Counted from the stretch's first letter, positions 35,401 through 48,071 are shown. The stretch is DNA of 64,000 bases from Paramyrothecium sp. XJ0827 (GCA_020881915.1 JAJFPB010000005.1:2046001-2110000); one strand, 5' to 3'. Numbers and translations are program-made. Notes: generated by a model from the letters alone, not told the origin.

Positions 35401-35999
35401 GGGCACCCTCAATCAGCTCATTCAAACAAGCCATTCTACAATCCTCCCAACTCGAACTCGAACCAAGGCAATTTCGAAATGGGTTATGGATCTCAGAGAG
35501 GCGATACTGCGGACTCGAGTGTACCCCCGTTCCCCGCCTATGGTCAGGGCATGATGTACAACACGTCCAATATGCCCGTGCCTCCCGCCATGGGACTCCA
35601 GCAGCTACAGTTCCAGCAGAATATGATGGGTAGGGGAGGCGGGCAGATGAATTACAACTTCTTGCCCATGCAGGCTGGATTTGGAGCCTACAATGGTCCA
35701 AACCCATCGATCGAACAATTCCGGCAGCAAGGCATGACCAACGGAAGCCCTATTCAGGCTACACCTGCGCATATGCCTCAGATGCCCAGCGGACAGCCTG
35801 GGTACGCCCCTCCTGGCTTCGGCATGAACATGAACCCTTACAACTACGGCAACGTGCCTCCCGGAATGCAGAACATGGGCTACATGCAGCAGCAGGAACA
35901 GGTCAACTCCCGTCGCGGCCGAGTAAGTTCATCCCAGATCTGAAGCACCCCAAATCTGAAGCGTCCCCAAACTAATTCGTGTTTCATCATCAGAGATAG
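32409..35999 (+). CDS. RRM and Pumilio-repeat RNA-binding protein (Jsn1/Puf1-like)
   Basis: Exons 32409-32641, 32700-35922 and 35994-35999, 1153 aa. Intron 1 is phase 2 with a GTTGTT donor and GCTGAC branch point; it joins ...RLFSKR to AREIQAQEGIPGLPLNPWGG. The last exon codes for only Arg plus stop (AGA TAG). The N-terminal about 440 residues are disordered but contain conserved-looking pieces (RRARAGTVPSRF, LRAGSMPQRSPF). An RRM lies at about 445-520 (ALWLGSVP, CGFVNFE). PUF repeats follow at about 640-945, with core helices such as SDYLGNTVVQKLFEHC, HKNGTWAAQKIIDVC, DQYGNYVLQGCLKFG and GRYGARAMRACLE. The tail is rich in Gln, Asn, Gly and Met. In yeast, Jsn1/Puf1 binds mRNAs for membrane and mitochondrial-outer-membrane proteins and affects mitochondrial motility; the same target class is inference here. 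Confidence 0.92.
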
Positions 36000-37725
36000 A
36001 GTCGAAGACCTCCTTGACGATGAAAAGTGGAAAGTGAAGTCAGTTTCGCCTGGCAAGCTCGATTTACGACTTTGTGTCCAGACTATGATCTTTGACGGCG
36101 TAGAGTTCTCGTGTGGAGTTGGGTTGTAAAAAGGAACTATTTGTTCAGGTTCGGACGTTGTATTGCTGCCATGCATCTCTCCAGGCTTGACTGAGGTCGA
36201 GTAGGGCGTCGAGCTCCGCTTTGGGTCCCAACATAGCGTCTTTGCATCGCTTTGGACAACTCTTCTGTCTGTCGCTCGTGGCGCACTGTCTGAGGCAGGC
36301 CTCGTGCATCTTGAGCTGCAGCCCAGACAACTCAGCAAAAGCTGCGGTGTCTATTCACTATCTCTTCCTTGGTTCACGATTGAACGTCTTCTTTGTTGTC
36401 TTTGAGAAAGAAAATGAAAATTTGCGCAAAACAATCCACCTATGAAGTGGCGGGCTGTTGTATGCTCGCTGCGACCTATCGTGCTCTTGTACCGAGTCAC
36501 TCCGCTGCCCAGCTTATTTTCTGTTTTGACTACATTGCCGCATGCGCTTGGCATAACCAAAGGGGGCTTCGTGATTGGCTTACGCCGTCTAGAGATGCCG
36601 CGGAAGGGATTGGGCTTCAGCGAGCGTGTGATGCCTATTCGCCCAGGCGAGAGTGCGGTGAGAGTATGTCTGCATAGGGGGAGAAAGATGGCATCCGCCG
36701 GCAGCTCTCCGAAAAGCGAGTGTCATTTTGCAATCATTCAGCGATTTGGTTTCGGGATGATCAAGACTATCATATATTTACTAGAAATTCAAGAAAAAAG
36801 AGTGCTATTTCCAAGCTGCACCAGTCACATCCGTCTGTTGCTGTAATTTAGACTCGTTGTGTTCGGAATGTCTCACAGCACGCAGCCCTTCACGTAGAAA
36901 AGAAGGCAAACGACGCCATCGGATGGTATTTCATACTTGAATAATGTAATCTGATTCAGAGATCCGTTTACGTCCTGCTGTGACTATCTGGATATCGGCA
37001 ATCCCTCCGCGGAGCCACTCCCCCATACCAAGAGCGCTCAATACATCCTCCCGCTATTCCGGCTATGCTACAACAAGATGTGGGTTTAAAAACACAGGAA
37101 ACGCTCACACAAAATAGCTCCCTAGCTTCGGGCCGTAGCCACAAGCGCGGTAGGTTGGACCGGCGCGCAGTGGTCATAGACCTCATCTCGAACCCAGGGG
37201 GAAAAAAGAAAAGCAAGTTCCATGACGCAAGCGCTTCTTGCCACGACGACACCACGCCACCATGACTGAGAGTCCAGGGGTCGAGGTCATAGAACGCCGA
37301 ATTCGTGACAAGAGTACAAAAATAGAAAAACGAGATGGCGATTTCGGAATACGCTCGTCAGTTACCATATGTAATGGATACGAGGTTGTCTGGTAGAACC
37401 AATTAAGATGGTCTAGCAGTACTGATTTGTGTTGGGAAGGATAAAGAGAAAACGCATACAAATCCCTTCTATAGCCGTATTTCGTGAAAATGCTGATTTG
37501 AAAGCTCCCGAACTCCAGTAACTTCAAGAGAAGGCAGAATGTGGGGGTTAAAGAGATGCCAACGTCGAGGCGTCTGAAATATCAGAGCCTGGTCAAAGAT
37601 CATACAGGTCGTCTATAGGTTTATCTTTGACTTAAAGCGGAGTGGCCGAGAGAAGGTAATTGCCGTATAGGTATCTACTGCGGAAAGCCCTTGTGGTATG
37701 CGGTCGGGGATTTGACTCGCTTGTT
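36000..37725. other. Convergent intergenic region
   Basis: Between the 3' ends of the PUF gene (+) and the RCO1-like gene (-). A 134-codon frame at 36442-36846 was examined and has no recognisable features. No repeats seen. Confidence 0.5.
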
Positions 37726-40700
37726 CTAGTCGAGCTCCATCGAGCCGTCGGCCTGGTCAAAGGTGGATGGTGGAGTTGGTTCCGTGACTGGTGCCAAGTG
37801 CTCAACCTTCTCCGGGGTATCAATATCCCCAGGTGGCTCGGAGATAGGCGTAGTGCCTTGGATGATTAAGTCCGGTGGGCTAGAAGGCGGAACATCCTCG
37901 CCTAACAGATATCGAATTCTCGAGCTCATCGCATCCATTTGTGCCAGCATGGTACGCAGACCGAGCTTGTCATTATCTGTTAGATTTTCGTTTGCGAAGT
38001 TATCCGCGTTTGCTTTTGCCATCAAGGCCAGAACGTTGTCATCGGCGGCGGCCTAATGACGGTCAGAAGTGTTCGCAAAAGGTAATTCTGCCATGGAACT
38101 CACCATAAGCGCAGATTGAAGCTGATCAATCCCTTCGGTTCGGCTTTGCCTCAGGCCAATGAGGTTAAGAGAGACTTGCATTTCTTCAACCGTGCGGTCG
38201 CCACAGACAGAGGTAGGCAATGGTTGATAAGCAGCTGAGCTCGGCACCAGAGTCGACTTATGCGCGACGCTCTGTTCATCTTGCCTTGGGCCATGTCCTG
38301 CTCCCTTGCGTCGTAACCTATGGCTGAGATTAGATGCAATGATCGAAGACGAAATAGGCGCGGGCACTTACTGTTCAATGAAATCAAGCACAATCCCTTG
38401 GGCAGGCAATTTGTATGTCCTACCAAAAGACTGCGGATCGGGCCAGCCGCTTTCGTTCTGCGGCTCGGGCTCGTCGCTCCAGTCCACCTCGATGTGACCG
38501 TTATTCCTGATGCCGCGAGGCAAGGCCGGCGCGATGATCTGGCTGCCCTTGATCTTCCGGAACCGATGAGCGGGCGCCAGACTGGGAATTTCAACTAGAA
38601 CATCATCTACATGGGCAGGGCAGCGCCAAGTCTTCAGTACTGGAGGTACTGCCAGCGGTGGGTCCAGACAGTCAATGTGCCAGTACAATGGGCAGATGCT
38701 GCAAGGGATGATGGCACGGATTTCTGTAGCTGGCTTCTGGCAATCATGGCATAGCACAGCTTGCCCATCCTCGCGTTGCTTGAAAAAGTCAGGCAGCTCC
38801 TCGTAGCCGCTCTTCCTCCTGTTGAACATGCGTTAGCTGACGTGGGATTCAGGGGTGGCCATAGCTCCTCATTTCGAGGGGAATAGCAGGGGACTTTGCC
38901 ACTTACTTGGCCGACCTGGAGCTGGCGATCTCTTCGTAATCTCCATCTGCGCCAGCTTTCACGCCCTCAAATCGGTTCTGCAGCTTCTTCGGTAGGCTGA
39001 AGGCTCGAGGTATCGTTTTCTCCAGTACGTTGAGCGCACCAGCAAACACACCCTTGTAGACAGGGAGACGCGATGGGAATTTCCTGAATAGGCACTCGTT
39101 GCAGTACCACTCATCGGGTAGGCTTTCTGATTGCACCATGTCGACGCATTCGAAATGAAATGACCGGGGGCATCCATCGCAACAAACCACGTCGCCGTTA
39201 TTTCCACATGCTGAGCAGTACTCATCATTATCGGTAGCCTGAAGACCGAACTGTTAGATATCATTCAATGGGATTTATCTGCGCGCTGCACGCGTTCATC
39301 CCGAGGAGAGATACGGGTTGATGAGCCATAGCAATGTCCGACCGTAATCGCTCAAGCAGCCCAGGGGCGCTAATGCTGAGTCTGCGTGGCTTGGAATCCC
39401 TGTCGTTGTGGGCCAAGGCCATCATCACCACCCACCTTCCCCTTAACGAGTGAGGTGGGAAAGGATGTGTGACGGATGGCACGTTGCGCAACCACAGATA
39501 GATGGGAAGACGAATGATTCAAGCGATGAAAAACTTACCTGATCCTTCGGTGCACCACTGACGGGTGCTGAATTTCCCTCACCAACTGAGCGAGGAACCC
39601 CTGCAGCTGTCCCTCCCTTTTTCTTCACCGGCCTTCATCGAGAGAAAAATGGTTCGTCAGTGATTTGATCGCAGACGTTCATCTAGAAAAAATGAAAGGG
39701 GGGGAGAACGGTGCGAGGCAGTGATGGAAGAAAATGGACAGGATGGGCAAATTGGTTGGTGACGCGCCACTGGGTGGTGCAACCTAGTGTGCCTGTTGGG
39801 GGGAGGGGAAAAATCAGGCTCGCGGTGGACACGAGTCGACATCGCCAAAGCAGACAACAACAAAGTAAAATCACAGAAACTGGGTTTGACTCACGATGAC
39901 TTGACGCGAAGTCCGGTCTTTGGTCTCTTGGGTGGTCGTAGAGACGTTGGGGTGACGGCACGGGATGCGACCGTCGAACTGGCCTCAATCTGAGACGGTG
40001 AGTCGACCACGGATGAGACGATGCTCTCGCCATCATCCGCCGCGGGTTTCCGGCTAGCTGAGCGAGTTGCTCGCGTAGCGACTGACGGCAGCATCGAGTG
40101 ACGCGTTCTCCTTGTTTTCCTAACCGGCGTTGCGTTGAGATCCTCTTCGTCTTCGTCATCACGGCCGCGGTCGCGACCGCGCACGGAACTCTCGCGGACA
40201 TTATAACTGTTGGTGACTTTCTGAGCATCCCTTCGCCTGTTCCAAATAGCATCCTCTTCTTCAGCAGGCATATGAGCCTTGGTGGGGATGTCCTTGCTTG
40301 ATTTTGCCGATTTATGTGAAAGATTGGCGATGAAGTCGGTAGAAGAAAGCCTGCCGGGCATGCCTGCCTCAGCCAGCCTAATAGAAGGAGGTCCTGATAA
40401 AGTAGACGGGATGGTGGCGGAGGCGGCGGACTTGGTGGAAGTGCCGTTGTTGGGAATGGAAGCAGTTGTGGTGGTGGTGGTGGTGGTGGCAGTGGTGTTG
40501 GTAAGAGTGTGACTTGAATGAGTTGGAGAGACTGATTCAGATGTGTTGGACACGACCTGCTTTGATTTGCCGCGGGTGGTGATTGGCCGGGGTTTTGGCG
40601 CATCACTGGACTTGGCGGACCGGGTCTGGGGCTGGGTCTGGGTCTGGGTCTGGGTCTGGGCCCCGACGGCTGTGGGAGCTGCGGCTGCCCTAGGGTGAGA

Positions 40701-41858
40701 TGGACTGATAATCTTTTTGAAGCTGATCTCCGGGGACGAGACGCTCATGGCTGACGAAAGTGATGAGTTGCTTGACCCCGAATGCCGTCGCGTCTTCTTC
40801 CGGGGAGGCGTTTTGATGTCGTTGACCAGGCTCAACTTGCGTGGCGTGCCACCCGCGTGCGACGTCTTGACCTTCTTAGCTGCCCGCTCCTCATCATCAT
40901 GCTCAAGCAGCTTGGCATACGGTGCAGGTTTCGGTTCATGTGGTGTGAACCGGCTGTTGGTTGTCGGTGGCACAAAATAATAGCAGCCCTGGTTGTCTTT
41001 CTTGCCTTCACGCTTCTTCTCCTCCACCTGGCGAGAAAATTCGTCCAAGGTATCCGTACTGGCCGTCTGGCTAAAAACGTCCTCAAGCATCGAGACGAAA
41101 TCGCTGTCTCCTGATTTTTCATCGTAGAGCGTGCGTAGTGCCCAGGCAGTCGGGTAACGGTAGTGCTTGAGGGCTTCATCTACGGCTGTACCCACAACCT
41201 TGTCCACAAACTCTTTGTCCACGGGCTCTACGGGAGGCTCAGCAGGCTCGATGGGAGTGACCGGGCGCTTTGCCGTTGAAGATACGGAAACCCTTCGAGC
41301 CCCCGATGACCGTCTGGCTTTCTTCGCCAGCAAGACACGTCCGGACTGGCGACGACGCGTTCCATCCCCCTTAGGATCATACTCGGTGTCTTCCGTGTCT
41401 TTGACAGAGATAGGCAAGGACGTTCTTCTTTGGGATTTGCGAGAAGTGGAAGCCGCAGGTGAGCTCACAGGGGACGTCTCCTTCTTGGCCTCTTGCTCTA
41501 ACGTTTGGGACGGAGCTGGCGCCTTTGCCTCCCCCTCTGCCCTCGCTTGTGCATTGACTGCGGACGGCCTCAGGATAATCCTCCGAATAGGGTGTACGTT
41601 TTCGCTGGGTCCTGGTTTCTTCGTCTTGGGAAACGTTCCCAGAGGTGCCATGTTTTCCACGACGCCGTACCGCACGAGTCCATCTTCCTCAAAGCTCGTC
41701 TTGGTTTGCACCGTAGGTTCCAGCCATTTCTGCATAAACGTGCGCGACGAGTCGGTCGCCGAGTCCTTGGACGCGTCTATTCCATTCCACGCGCCATTCC
41801 GCGTGTTGGCGGGACTGGAGAAGCGAGAGCGCGAAGCTCTGGTGTTGGAGGAGATCAT
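37726..41858 (-). CDS. RCO1: Double-PHD-finger protein, Rco1-like subunit of the Rpd3S histone deacetylase complex
   Basis: Six exons read on the minus strand: 41858-39895, 39632-39539, 39238-38907, 38818-38372, 38323-38104 and 38052-37726; total 3384 nt, 1127 aa, phases consistent at each splice. Introns 1 and 2 are long for this window (262 and 300 bp). The first about 685 residues are Ser/Pro/basic-rich, with Thr and QT/QP runs. PHD 1 (about 688-740) shows CSACGNNGDVVCCDGCPRSF and ends WYCNECL. PHD 2 (about 812-865) shows VLCHDCQKP, CSICPLYWHIDCLDPPL and WRCPAHV. Two such PHDs flanking a SIN3-interaction-like linker is the Rco1 layout. Rco1 directs Rpd3S to H3K36-methylated chromatin to suppress cryptic transcription. 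The gene name is by architecture, so other PHD proteins are less likely but possible. Confidence 0.85.
40466..40490. repeat. GGT trinucleotide run inside the RCO1-like gene
   Basis: On the minus strand it codes for a run of eight Thr residues in a disordered region, so length changes would be tolerated in frame. Confidence 0.85.
40622..40660. repeat. TCTGGG hexamer repeat inside the RCO1-like gene
   Basis: About six imperfect TCTGGG units code for the QTQTQTQTQPQT stretch on the minus strand. Confidence 0.9.
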
Positions 41859-43422
41859 GGTGATGGGGAGCTAGAGAGCTCGAGTTCGCCCTACCCCGGG
41901 GACTCCTCAGGCCTGCACCTGCGATGGAGAGTATTAGCTGTCGTTTTGGGGTTTTCCTTCGTGCGGGCTTGGTGTCTTTTTACCTGTCACTTCAGTTGCA
42001 GCATGGATTTCTGCTGCTTGATCGCGTCTACGAGGTCGTTTCGACGCGAGTTTCGTGCTGCTTTTCAGGGAAGAAGTGAAGGGGGTAGGGGCAGAGCAGT
42101 GCAGGCGGCCCGGTCCCTTTGTATTAGCAGAAGACTTTCGGGAGCTGCGGGCCTGTCGAGCAAGCAAGGGGGGGGGCGCTGTCGGCCACTGAAGGCTACC
42201 CACCTGCGGCCCCTATGGCGCCTGGGCCTTGACGCCGCCTCGCCTGTAACTGAGGCACCACACCTGAGCCAGCCGCTGTTGGGAGCACGTTACGCTTGCC
42301 CGACCCTCCTGCAATGCACCCATCCATCCATCACCTCCGCCTCGACTCGGCATTACGTTCCTTTGGGATTGCCACTTACCTTGTTCAAGCTACCTGCCTT
42401 ACCTTAAGGTATTTTAGACACTAGGTAGGTAGACAAGTGATTAAGAAGTGACGATAGGTGCCGTGGCTACGAAAGTGGGATGCAATGCGTACAGCAAGTA
42501 CCTTAACCTACCTCATTCACAAGCCTGGCGATGCTCCTTGAATCAGTGCCTCTATCCAGGCTACCTTTGAAGGAGATGGTAAGATTCCTGTCGATCCAGC
42601 TGTGCCTGGAGTGGCGGGATCGTACATTAATCAGGCCGCTTCTCCCCTACCGACCAACTACATCACTGACCACTCATGCCCCGGTCATCACGTATGATTT
42701 GGTCTCCCGGTTCTATCAGGTCCCTCCTTGTTGACGCCCTTCGTTCTACCGTCACGTTCGGTCTCGCAGCCGCCAGCTTTCTCGGGGGGTTCCTACAGTG
42801 CCTCTTACATCAACACACTTGGTCGTTGCTGATCTCAACACGTTGTGAGCAACGGCTGGGGTGAGGGGTGTTTGAGGCAGAGAGACTGCAGATTCACTGC
42901 AGCTCTGGGCCACGACGACATTGGTGGCCTGGCAAGGTCTTGACATGGGCACGTATCAGCCAGTCATTCAGCCGTGCATGTTACGGCTTTTCAAGCCCCT
43001 CTTGAGTAGGAGTCACACTCCCCCTACCTTTGGCTATCAGGCAGCATCTTTGGAGCTCTGCACTCGAAGCTCGCGTTTGAACAGAACGTCACTGCTCCGG
43101 CCATCATCTAGTGTTTTATGACCCGGTTTCCAGGACAGTTGTATTCATGTCTGGTACTCACATAACACGAAGAACAGTAGCTTGCCTGGGTGGTCAACCA
43201 GGCACTCCAACAAGCCAATGCACAGGAGCCCTTTCTCTAATTCATAGAATCAAACGAGACACAGCCCTTATATCAGCTCGTGAAGTTGCCGTGGTTTCTC
43301 ACGATTCCCGTGTGCGGTGATGCTTATTCGTGCAGAGTCTTTTCACTACTTTCACTGTTGGTACCCTAAGAATCCCATGATGAACCCTTCCGAAACCGTT
43401 GGAGCAACAGGAAATAGCTTCT
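41859..43422. other. Intergenic region upstream of the RCO1-like gene
   Basis: No gene seen. It contains a perfect palindrome TACCTTAAGGTA at 42400-42411 and further copies near 42500. The region near 43423 is the 3' side of the EBP1-like gene. Confidence 0.5.
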
Positions 43423-45033
43423 TTACTCGTCATCCGACTCCTCCTCGTCTGATCCTTCGGCAGCGGCAGCCTTCTTGGCGGGCTTCTTCTTCTTCTTCTT
43501 GTTGTTCTTCTTGCCAGTGTTTCTGGACAGAGGCTGCTCAAGAATCTTCAGAATCTCCTCATCCTCGATCTTCTTGTCAGTTTGGTACTTGCTCAGGTCG
43601 AGAGCGGGGGGTGCGCCGAGCTTAGTGAGGCCGTTCTTAGTAATGGCTATCCACAGTGTTAGCTCGATCTTAATCCCGACCACTGGCACCTCTTCACGAC
43701 TTACCAATAGTTGTCAGCAGCCTCGCCACGGGAGAGTTGTCCTTATCTCCAACCAGCTCATACTGGCGGAAGACGTTACCACGGACGCACTCAACGACAC
43801 CGGACTTGGCATCGCGCTCGTCCTCGAGCTGTCGCAAGCTGAAGGGGAATGTACCGAACTTCTTCTGGACCTCGGACAGGATCTTGCGTGAAGTGGGACG
43901 CTTCAAGCCGTATGTCTGGTTGGTGCGGCGGTGGAGAGTGGCGCGCTGGCCCAGAGTCTTGACTTTTCCGCTGCCCAAGCTGACGCCCATCTCGACACCC
44001 CAGACTTCACCAACCTCGGGGATACCGTCACCCTTGGAGCCCTCGCCGGGTGCCAAGACGATCTTCTTGGTGCCCTCAATCTCGTTGCGATCAAAAAGCC
44101 AGGAGGTGGTGCTCTCGACAAGGGTCACGTCGTAGGCTTGGCAGACCTTCTCCAGCAAGCTCGTGATCTTGCTCTGGGTAGGAGGCTTCTGCGCGGCAGC
44201 CTTGGCCTTTTCCTCGTCGGTTCCTTGCGCCAGCAGGCCAGGTGGGACGATAAGACGCAGGAGAAGCTCGTTAGCATAGTAGTTGGCAAGCGCAAGGTCA
44301 GCGAAGCGGCCGGTTATGGGCTCGGCAGCCTTGTCCTCGGGCTGTGGGAAGATGGTGTCACAGACAATGGAACCGAAGCCGTCGATTTGGGCTCCAAGCT
44401 GGATCTTGATGGGCTCGCCAGCCTGGATCTCAATCGAAGCCTCAGCCTCGTCAGAGGTGAGAGGGGTGTAGGGAGTAACATAGGACGCGGGAGAGACCGT
44501 AGTCGGGTGAGAGAAACCTTTGGGTGAGCGGGTTAGCGAAAAAGACGTTCGGCGTGAATGCAGAGCGGGCACAGATAGCATACCCTTGGTGATCTTCTTT
44601 CCACGGTAGACCTTGGCAACCTCCTCCTCGAGGAGCTTGTCACCTTGCTGGCAGATCTCAACGATCTTGGCGCCTGGCACACATAGTTGGGACACAGCAG
44701 CCAAGACCTTCTCAGAAATCTGAGCGGCGGTCTTGTACTTGGTGAGGGTGTCAGGGTTGTTCAGGGTGTAATCTGCAAGTTCGGATGTCAGCGCCGATGG
44801 CCCACAGTGGTTTCGGTCAATTCCACGACAACACGACGTTCCACCGTCCAGGAGACTGTCGTGTGATGATGACGATGCAAGGCACCGTTTTGCCGGAGCT
44901 TGTTGTTGTGATTTGGCGGGGTAGGGGAGGGGAGGGGTAGCAGATGGGTTAAAATACTGCTGGGTGCTAGAGCTCTCGAAGCTCGATTGGGACGGGAAGA
45001 GGTTCACTTACCGATTTCCTTTTCCTCCGACAT
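43423..45033 (-). CDS. EBP1/PA2G4-type protein (Cdb4-like, methionine-aminopeptidase fold)
   Basis: Exons on the minus strand: 45033-45012 (22 nt, MSEEKEI), 44772-44584, 44517-43705 and 43646-43423; 1248 nt, 415 aa. All three splices are phase 1 and restore continuous family sequence (DYTLNNPDTLTKYKTAAQ, GKKITKGFSHPTTVS, LTTIAITKNGLTKLGAPP). The first intron is 239 bp, right after seven codons. The body has the pita-bread fold of type 2 MetAPs (CVPGAKIVEICQQGDKLLEE, KIQLGAQIDGFGSI) but the family lacks the metal ligands and peptidase activity. The C-terminus is a Lys-rich tract (KKNNKKKKKK) and an acidic end (EGSDEEESDDE). Relatives are human EBP1 and S. pombe Cdb4, which bind ribosomes and structured RNA or curved DNA. 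A role in ribosome biogenesis or growth control is inferred from these. Confidence 0.92.
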
Positions 45034-46182
45034 GATGGGCAGCTTGTACGGGACGGATGGGTAAATCGATGTTGTTCTGCCAGGTTGCTGCAGAGGAGTA
45101 GAGGAGAGAAGAGGAGGTATGGGTCTTTGGGTCGAGGAGCTGCAAGTGTTTCGTCAAGAGCAAAGCATTAGGTTAGTGGTGGGGTTTCGCGGAAGCTCAA
45201 TTTGGATTTTGCAGCTGAATTTCGAGCTGCGCAGGCAACGTAATAGTGGAGAAGTGGGCAATGCTGTACCTCTAGCTACTTGCTTCTGGAAGCTGCTACG
45301 CCCAATCTACGACGCCGAGGAGTATTCGGAAGGTATTTCTTGGTATTGAGACCATGGCAAATTTTGTGGGAGTCGACGGGACCAGCCCAGTTTTTCTGGC
45401 TCTTTCTGGTTAACTGCTTCTTCCGGCAATGCTACTTCGACCTGTCAGGCAGGCAAGACCATCACCAGACCTCCTTGAAGCTGTGCACAGGCCATGAGAC
45501 ACGTGCGACATAACTATTGTCGGCTGCATAGCACGGCCTATGAGTCCAGCTATAATTAATAATAATACAAAGTTCCATTAATTCAGTCCGGGTACCGTTT
45601 GTAATGCATAACTTCTACCATCGACGTCCTTCTAGCGCTAGTTCTGGATTGGATACCTCTCCTACCCTACACTAGTTCCTTCACTGTGGCATTCCGGTTG
45701 GTCCTTGATTCAAAGAAGTGCCTATACTTCAGCCAGCGACAAAGTGGGTAATTTACTAAAATGAGTCTCATCCGATAAACGTATACATTGTAATGAATAT
45801 CTATTCGTCTAGTTTTCGTCGGGCCTATGGGCCTATGTTTATTATCCCGTGATCTCACCCAGTAGCGTCATGACTGGGCCATCCAGCTGTCGCAGACAAG
45901 CATTGGGATGTGTTAAACACCAAGACATTTCATCCCATGGCTCACGGAATGCACAAAAATTCGAACAAACACATTGCCTGTCCAGTGAACGAGATCCCGT
46001 CCAAGCCCTCGCAGACAGTATCTATCACTGGTACTATCCCGGTCACCCGTTGAAGAGTCTCTTGGTTAAGAATAAATTAAATTCCCCGAACCCCGAAGCA
46101 TATTATTTTAATGGCTAATCTTATGAGATAGGTGCACTTGTATCATAATGCTAAATAGCTAAACGCAGATTGTCTTAAAAAC
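45034..46182. other. Intergenic region at the left edge of the AT-richer island
   Basis: Base composition shifts to AT-richer from about 45500. A GTG-started frame at 45849-46118 is not convincing. No repeats or transposon remnants recognised. Confidence 0.45.
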
Positions 46183-47215
46183 CTAGAGAATAAAGTCCTC
46201 GCCTGGATTCGCACCATTGGCATGGTTTGGATTTGTCCAGTTGTTGAACTCGTACAACTTGTCGGGGGCAGGTAACGCTTTTGCGTTGGGAGGCCGGATC
46301 ATAGCACTCTTATACTTTTCCAGGTCAAGGGTATTCTCTTTTCTCCACTCTGTCAATTGTTCGAAGTCGAAACACTGCCTGTTGATGTTGAAATCCGGCC
46401 AAGGCCACTCTTGTGTTTCTACCCAATGCATGGTTACCAAATTAAGGTTGCCAGAGCATTGGATAGCTTGCATCAGGATATCCACGCAATGAGTTAAGTG
46501 GGCTTCACGCCACTGCGGATACTCGTGGCCATGCTTTGTGTCGTAATAATGATCGGGGTAAATCATTTGCCGCAATAAATTCAGACAGTGCAATTGATGG
46601 AAAACGTCGAAGGTCGCTATATATGCATCGTCTCCGAGGCCCCATTCACTGTTTTCCAGTTTGACGGCTGTTGAGGGATCCTTACCCAGTCGACGGATAT
46701 CGTCGGACGTGACTAGATAGGGTCGTGCGAGTTCCCATTCGTGCCAAAGCAAATCTGCGGCTTTGTTGGGCCGTTGGCGGGCGACTGACATATTCTTGGG
46801 TTGGAATAATGTGCCATTGATACGTTTCACCTCCATTTTGAGGTTAACCTTATCCATGACGGGGCCTATTACAGCAGTCCCGATTAGCAATTTACTTGAG
46901 ATCAAATGTGGTCCGGCAAACCAGCTTGGATTGATACTTACTCCAGCTTGAGACATGTCGAAGCTTGGAATTCATCTGGACATGGTTGTTGTAATACCAG
47001 ACAGATAGTAGGGTCACGGATGTAATTAGGAGAACAACATTGAAGATTGTTATTACCATCAGCCCATAGAGCCTGGAGGAATAGCAAGCTATGTGGCCAA
47101 ATTTTGGGTCCAATTCAAGCTCCAGCAAGCCACGGCTTTCGTCCCCAGAATCTGATGGATCGATGGCCGAGCCAGTCTCGGCCTGGATCTCTTTGCAACC
47201 GTGTCTCTCGTCCAT
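46183..47215 (-). CDS. UstYa/DUF3328-family protein (RiPP-type oxidative cyclisation family)
   Basis: Two exons on the minus strand, 47215-46942 and 46865-46183, 318 aa. The 76-bp intron is phase 1 and joins ...HVSSW to SSPVMDKVNLKMEVKR, recovering the usual start of the DUF3328 domain. A single membrane helix lies at about residues 48-70 (LYGLMVITIFNVVLLITSVT), so the N-terminus should be cytosolic and the domain lumenal. Both hallmark HXXHC motifs are present: HQLHC in FDVFHQLHCLNLL and HLTHC in REAHLTHCVDILM. Members oxidatively cyclise or chlorinate backbones in dikaritin RiPPs (ustiloxin, phomopsin, asperipin) and cyclochlorotine, though many have no known substrate. Its nearest neighbour, divergent across 856 bp, is a small secreted-peptide gene at 48072. 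No methyltransferase, tyrosinase, peptidase or transporter gene is seen nearby. Confidence 0.9.
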
Positions 47216-48071
47216 TACTCTTCGAACTCGGAGCTGGAGGCAAAGTAACGAAAGAAAAGTAAAGATTATGCTTGGAACGTGTGGGGGAACCAAGGACAAA
47301 ATCAATTTTACATAAAGCCCGGGATCCGAAACAACCACATGTGACCCAAGATGCCAAGAGCGATGGTCCGGGCCATTGATAACCATTATGCACTGCGCCG
47401 CAGCTTGACATATTCATATTCTTTTTCACTTTCTTATTCGGGACAAGTATTCTCAAAGTTGAGAAAGTCTCTACACTACGCCGCATTCAAGCGTCTCGTA
47501 TCTGCATCCTCTTCACGTATGATTGGCCAGAAGTTCTTGTATATGACGAGGCTTGTCGATCGTAGGAGGCTGTATTGACCTAGGTATCAAATCCTTTGTT
47601 TGAAAGATTACCAGATTAAAGCCAGAAATCCCCAATACTAGCCGTATTTACCCCCACAACCACCTACTTGTCACCCATCACCTTCCTTTTGTACAACCAT
47701 GCCTCTTTGTAGGATTCGTTGATGCCTCGCCAAGACTTGTTGTTATCAACATGTCATCCCAGTAATGCCTCGCGGCTCTACCTCATTGGACGAGTTTTCC
47801 CACAACCTGGGACTCTGAAAACGCATGCGGCATTGCTCGTGATGTGTGGAGAAAGGTTGACAACTCACTTCCCTGTGGCATGAGAGGAACTGTTCAAGTC
47901 CAAACAGCTTTGGTCTAAAGGGTACAGTCTCAGCTCAAAAAAATATATAAAGCAGAGCAGAGAACATCAAGCACAACAACCAAAACAATCCTCTTTCTTC
48001 CCAAATAAGTTGATTATTCCTGTCAATCCTCGGTCCTAGCCTAACCCCACTCGAATCACTTTCTATCAAAG
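47216..48071. promoter_or_regulatory. Shared divergent promoter region of the UstYa gene and the small-peptide gene
   Basis: 856 bp between the two start codons, with no supported gene inside. On the peptide side is a TATA element at 47944-47951, followed by a purine/CAA-rich and then CT-rich leader of the kind found in well-expressed fungal genes. The layout would allow joint control. Confidence 0.5.
47944..47951 (+). promoter_or_regulatory. TATA box of the small-peptide gene
   Basis: TATATAAA lies 128 bp upstream of the ATG at 48072. A CAACAACCAAAACAATC-like leader follows. Confidence 0.55.

Noticed and set aside
36442..36846. 134-codon frame downstream of the PUF gene
   Set aside because: No recognisable features and composition typical of untranslated DNA; most likely 3' flanking sequence.
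39683..40606. 307-codon minus-strand frame overlapping RCO1 exon 1
   Set aside because: Pro/Leu/Arg shadow in another frame of the repeat-containing RCO1 exon.
41505..42407. 300-codon plus-strand frame over the RCO1 5' end and promoter
   Set aside because: Half is antisense to RCO1 and the rest has no domain or splice logic.
45849..46118. 89-codon frame in the AT-richer island
   Set aside because: Starts with GTG; from its first ATG the protein is short, with no signal peptide or motif.
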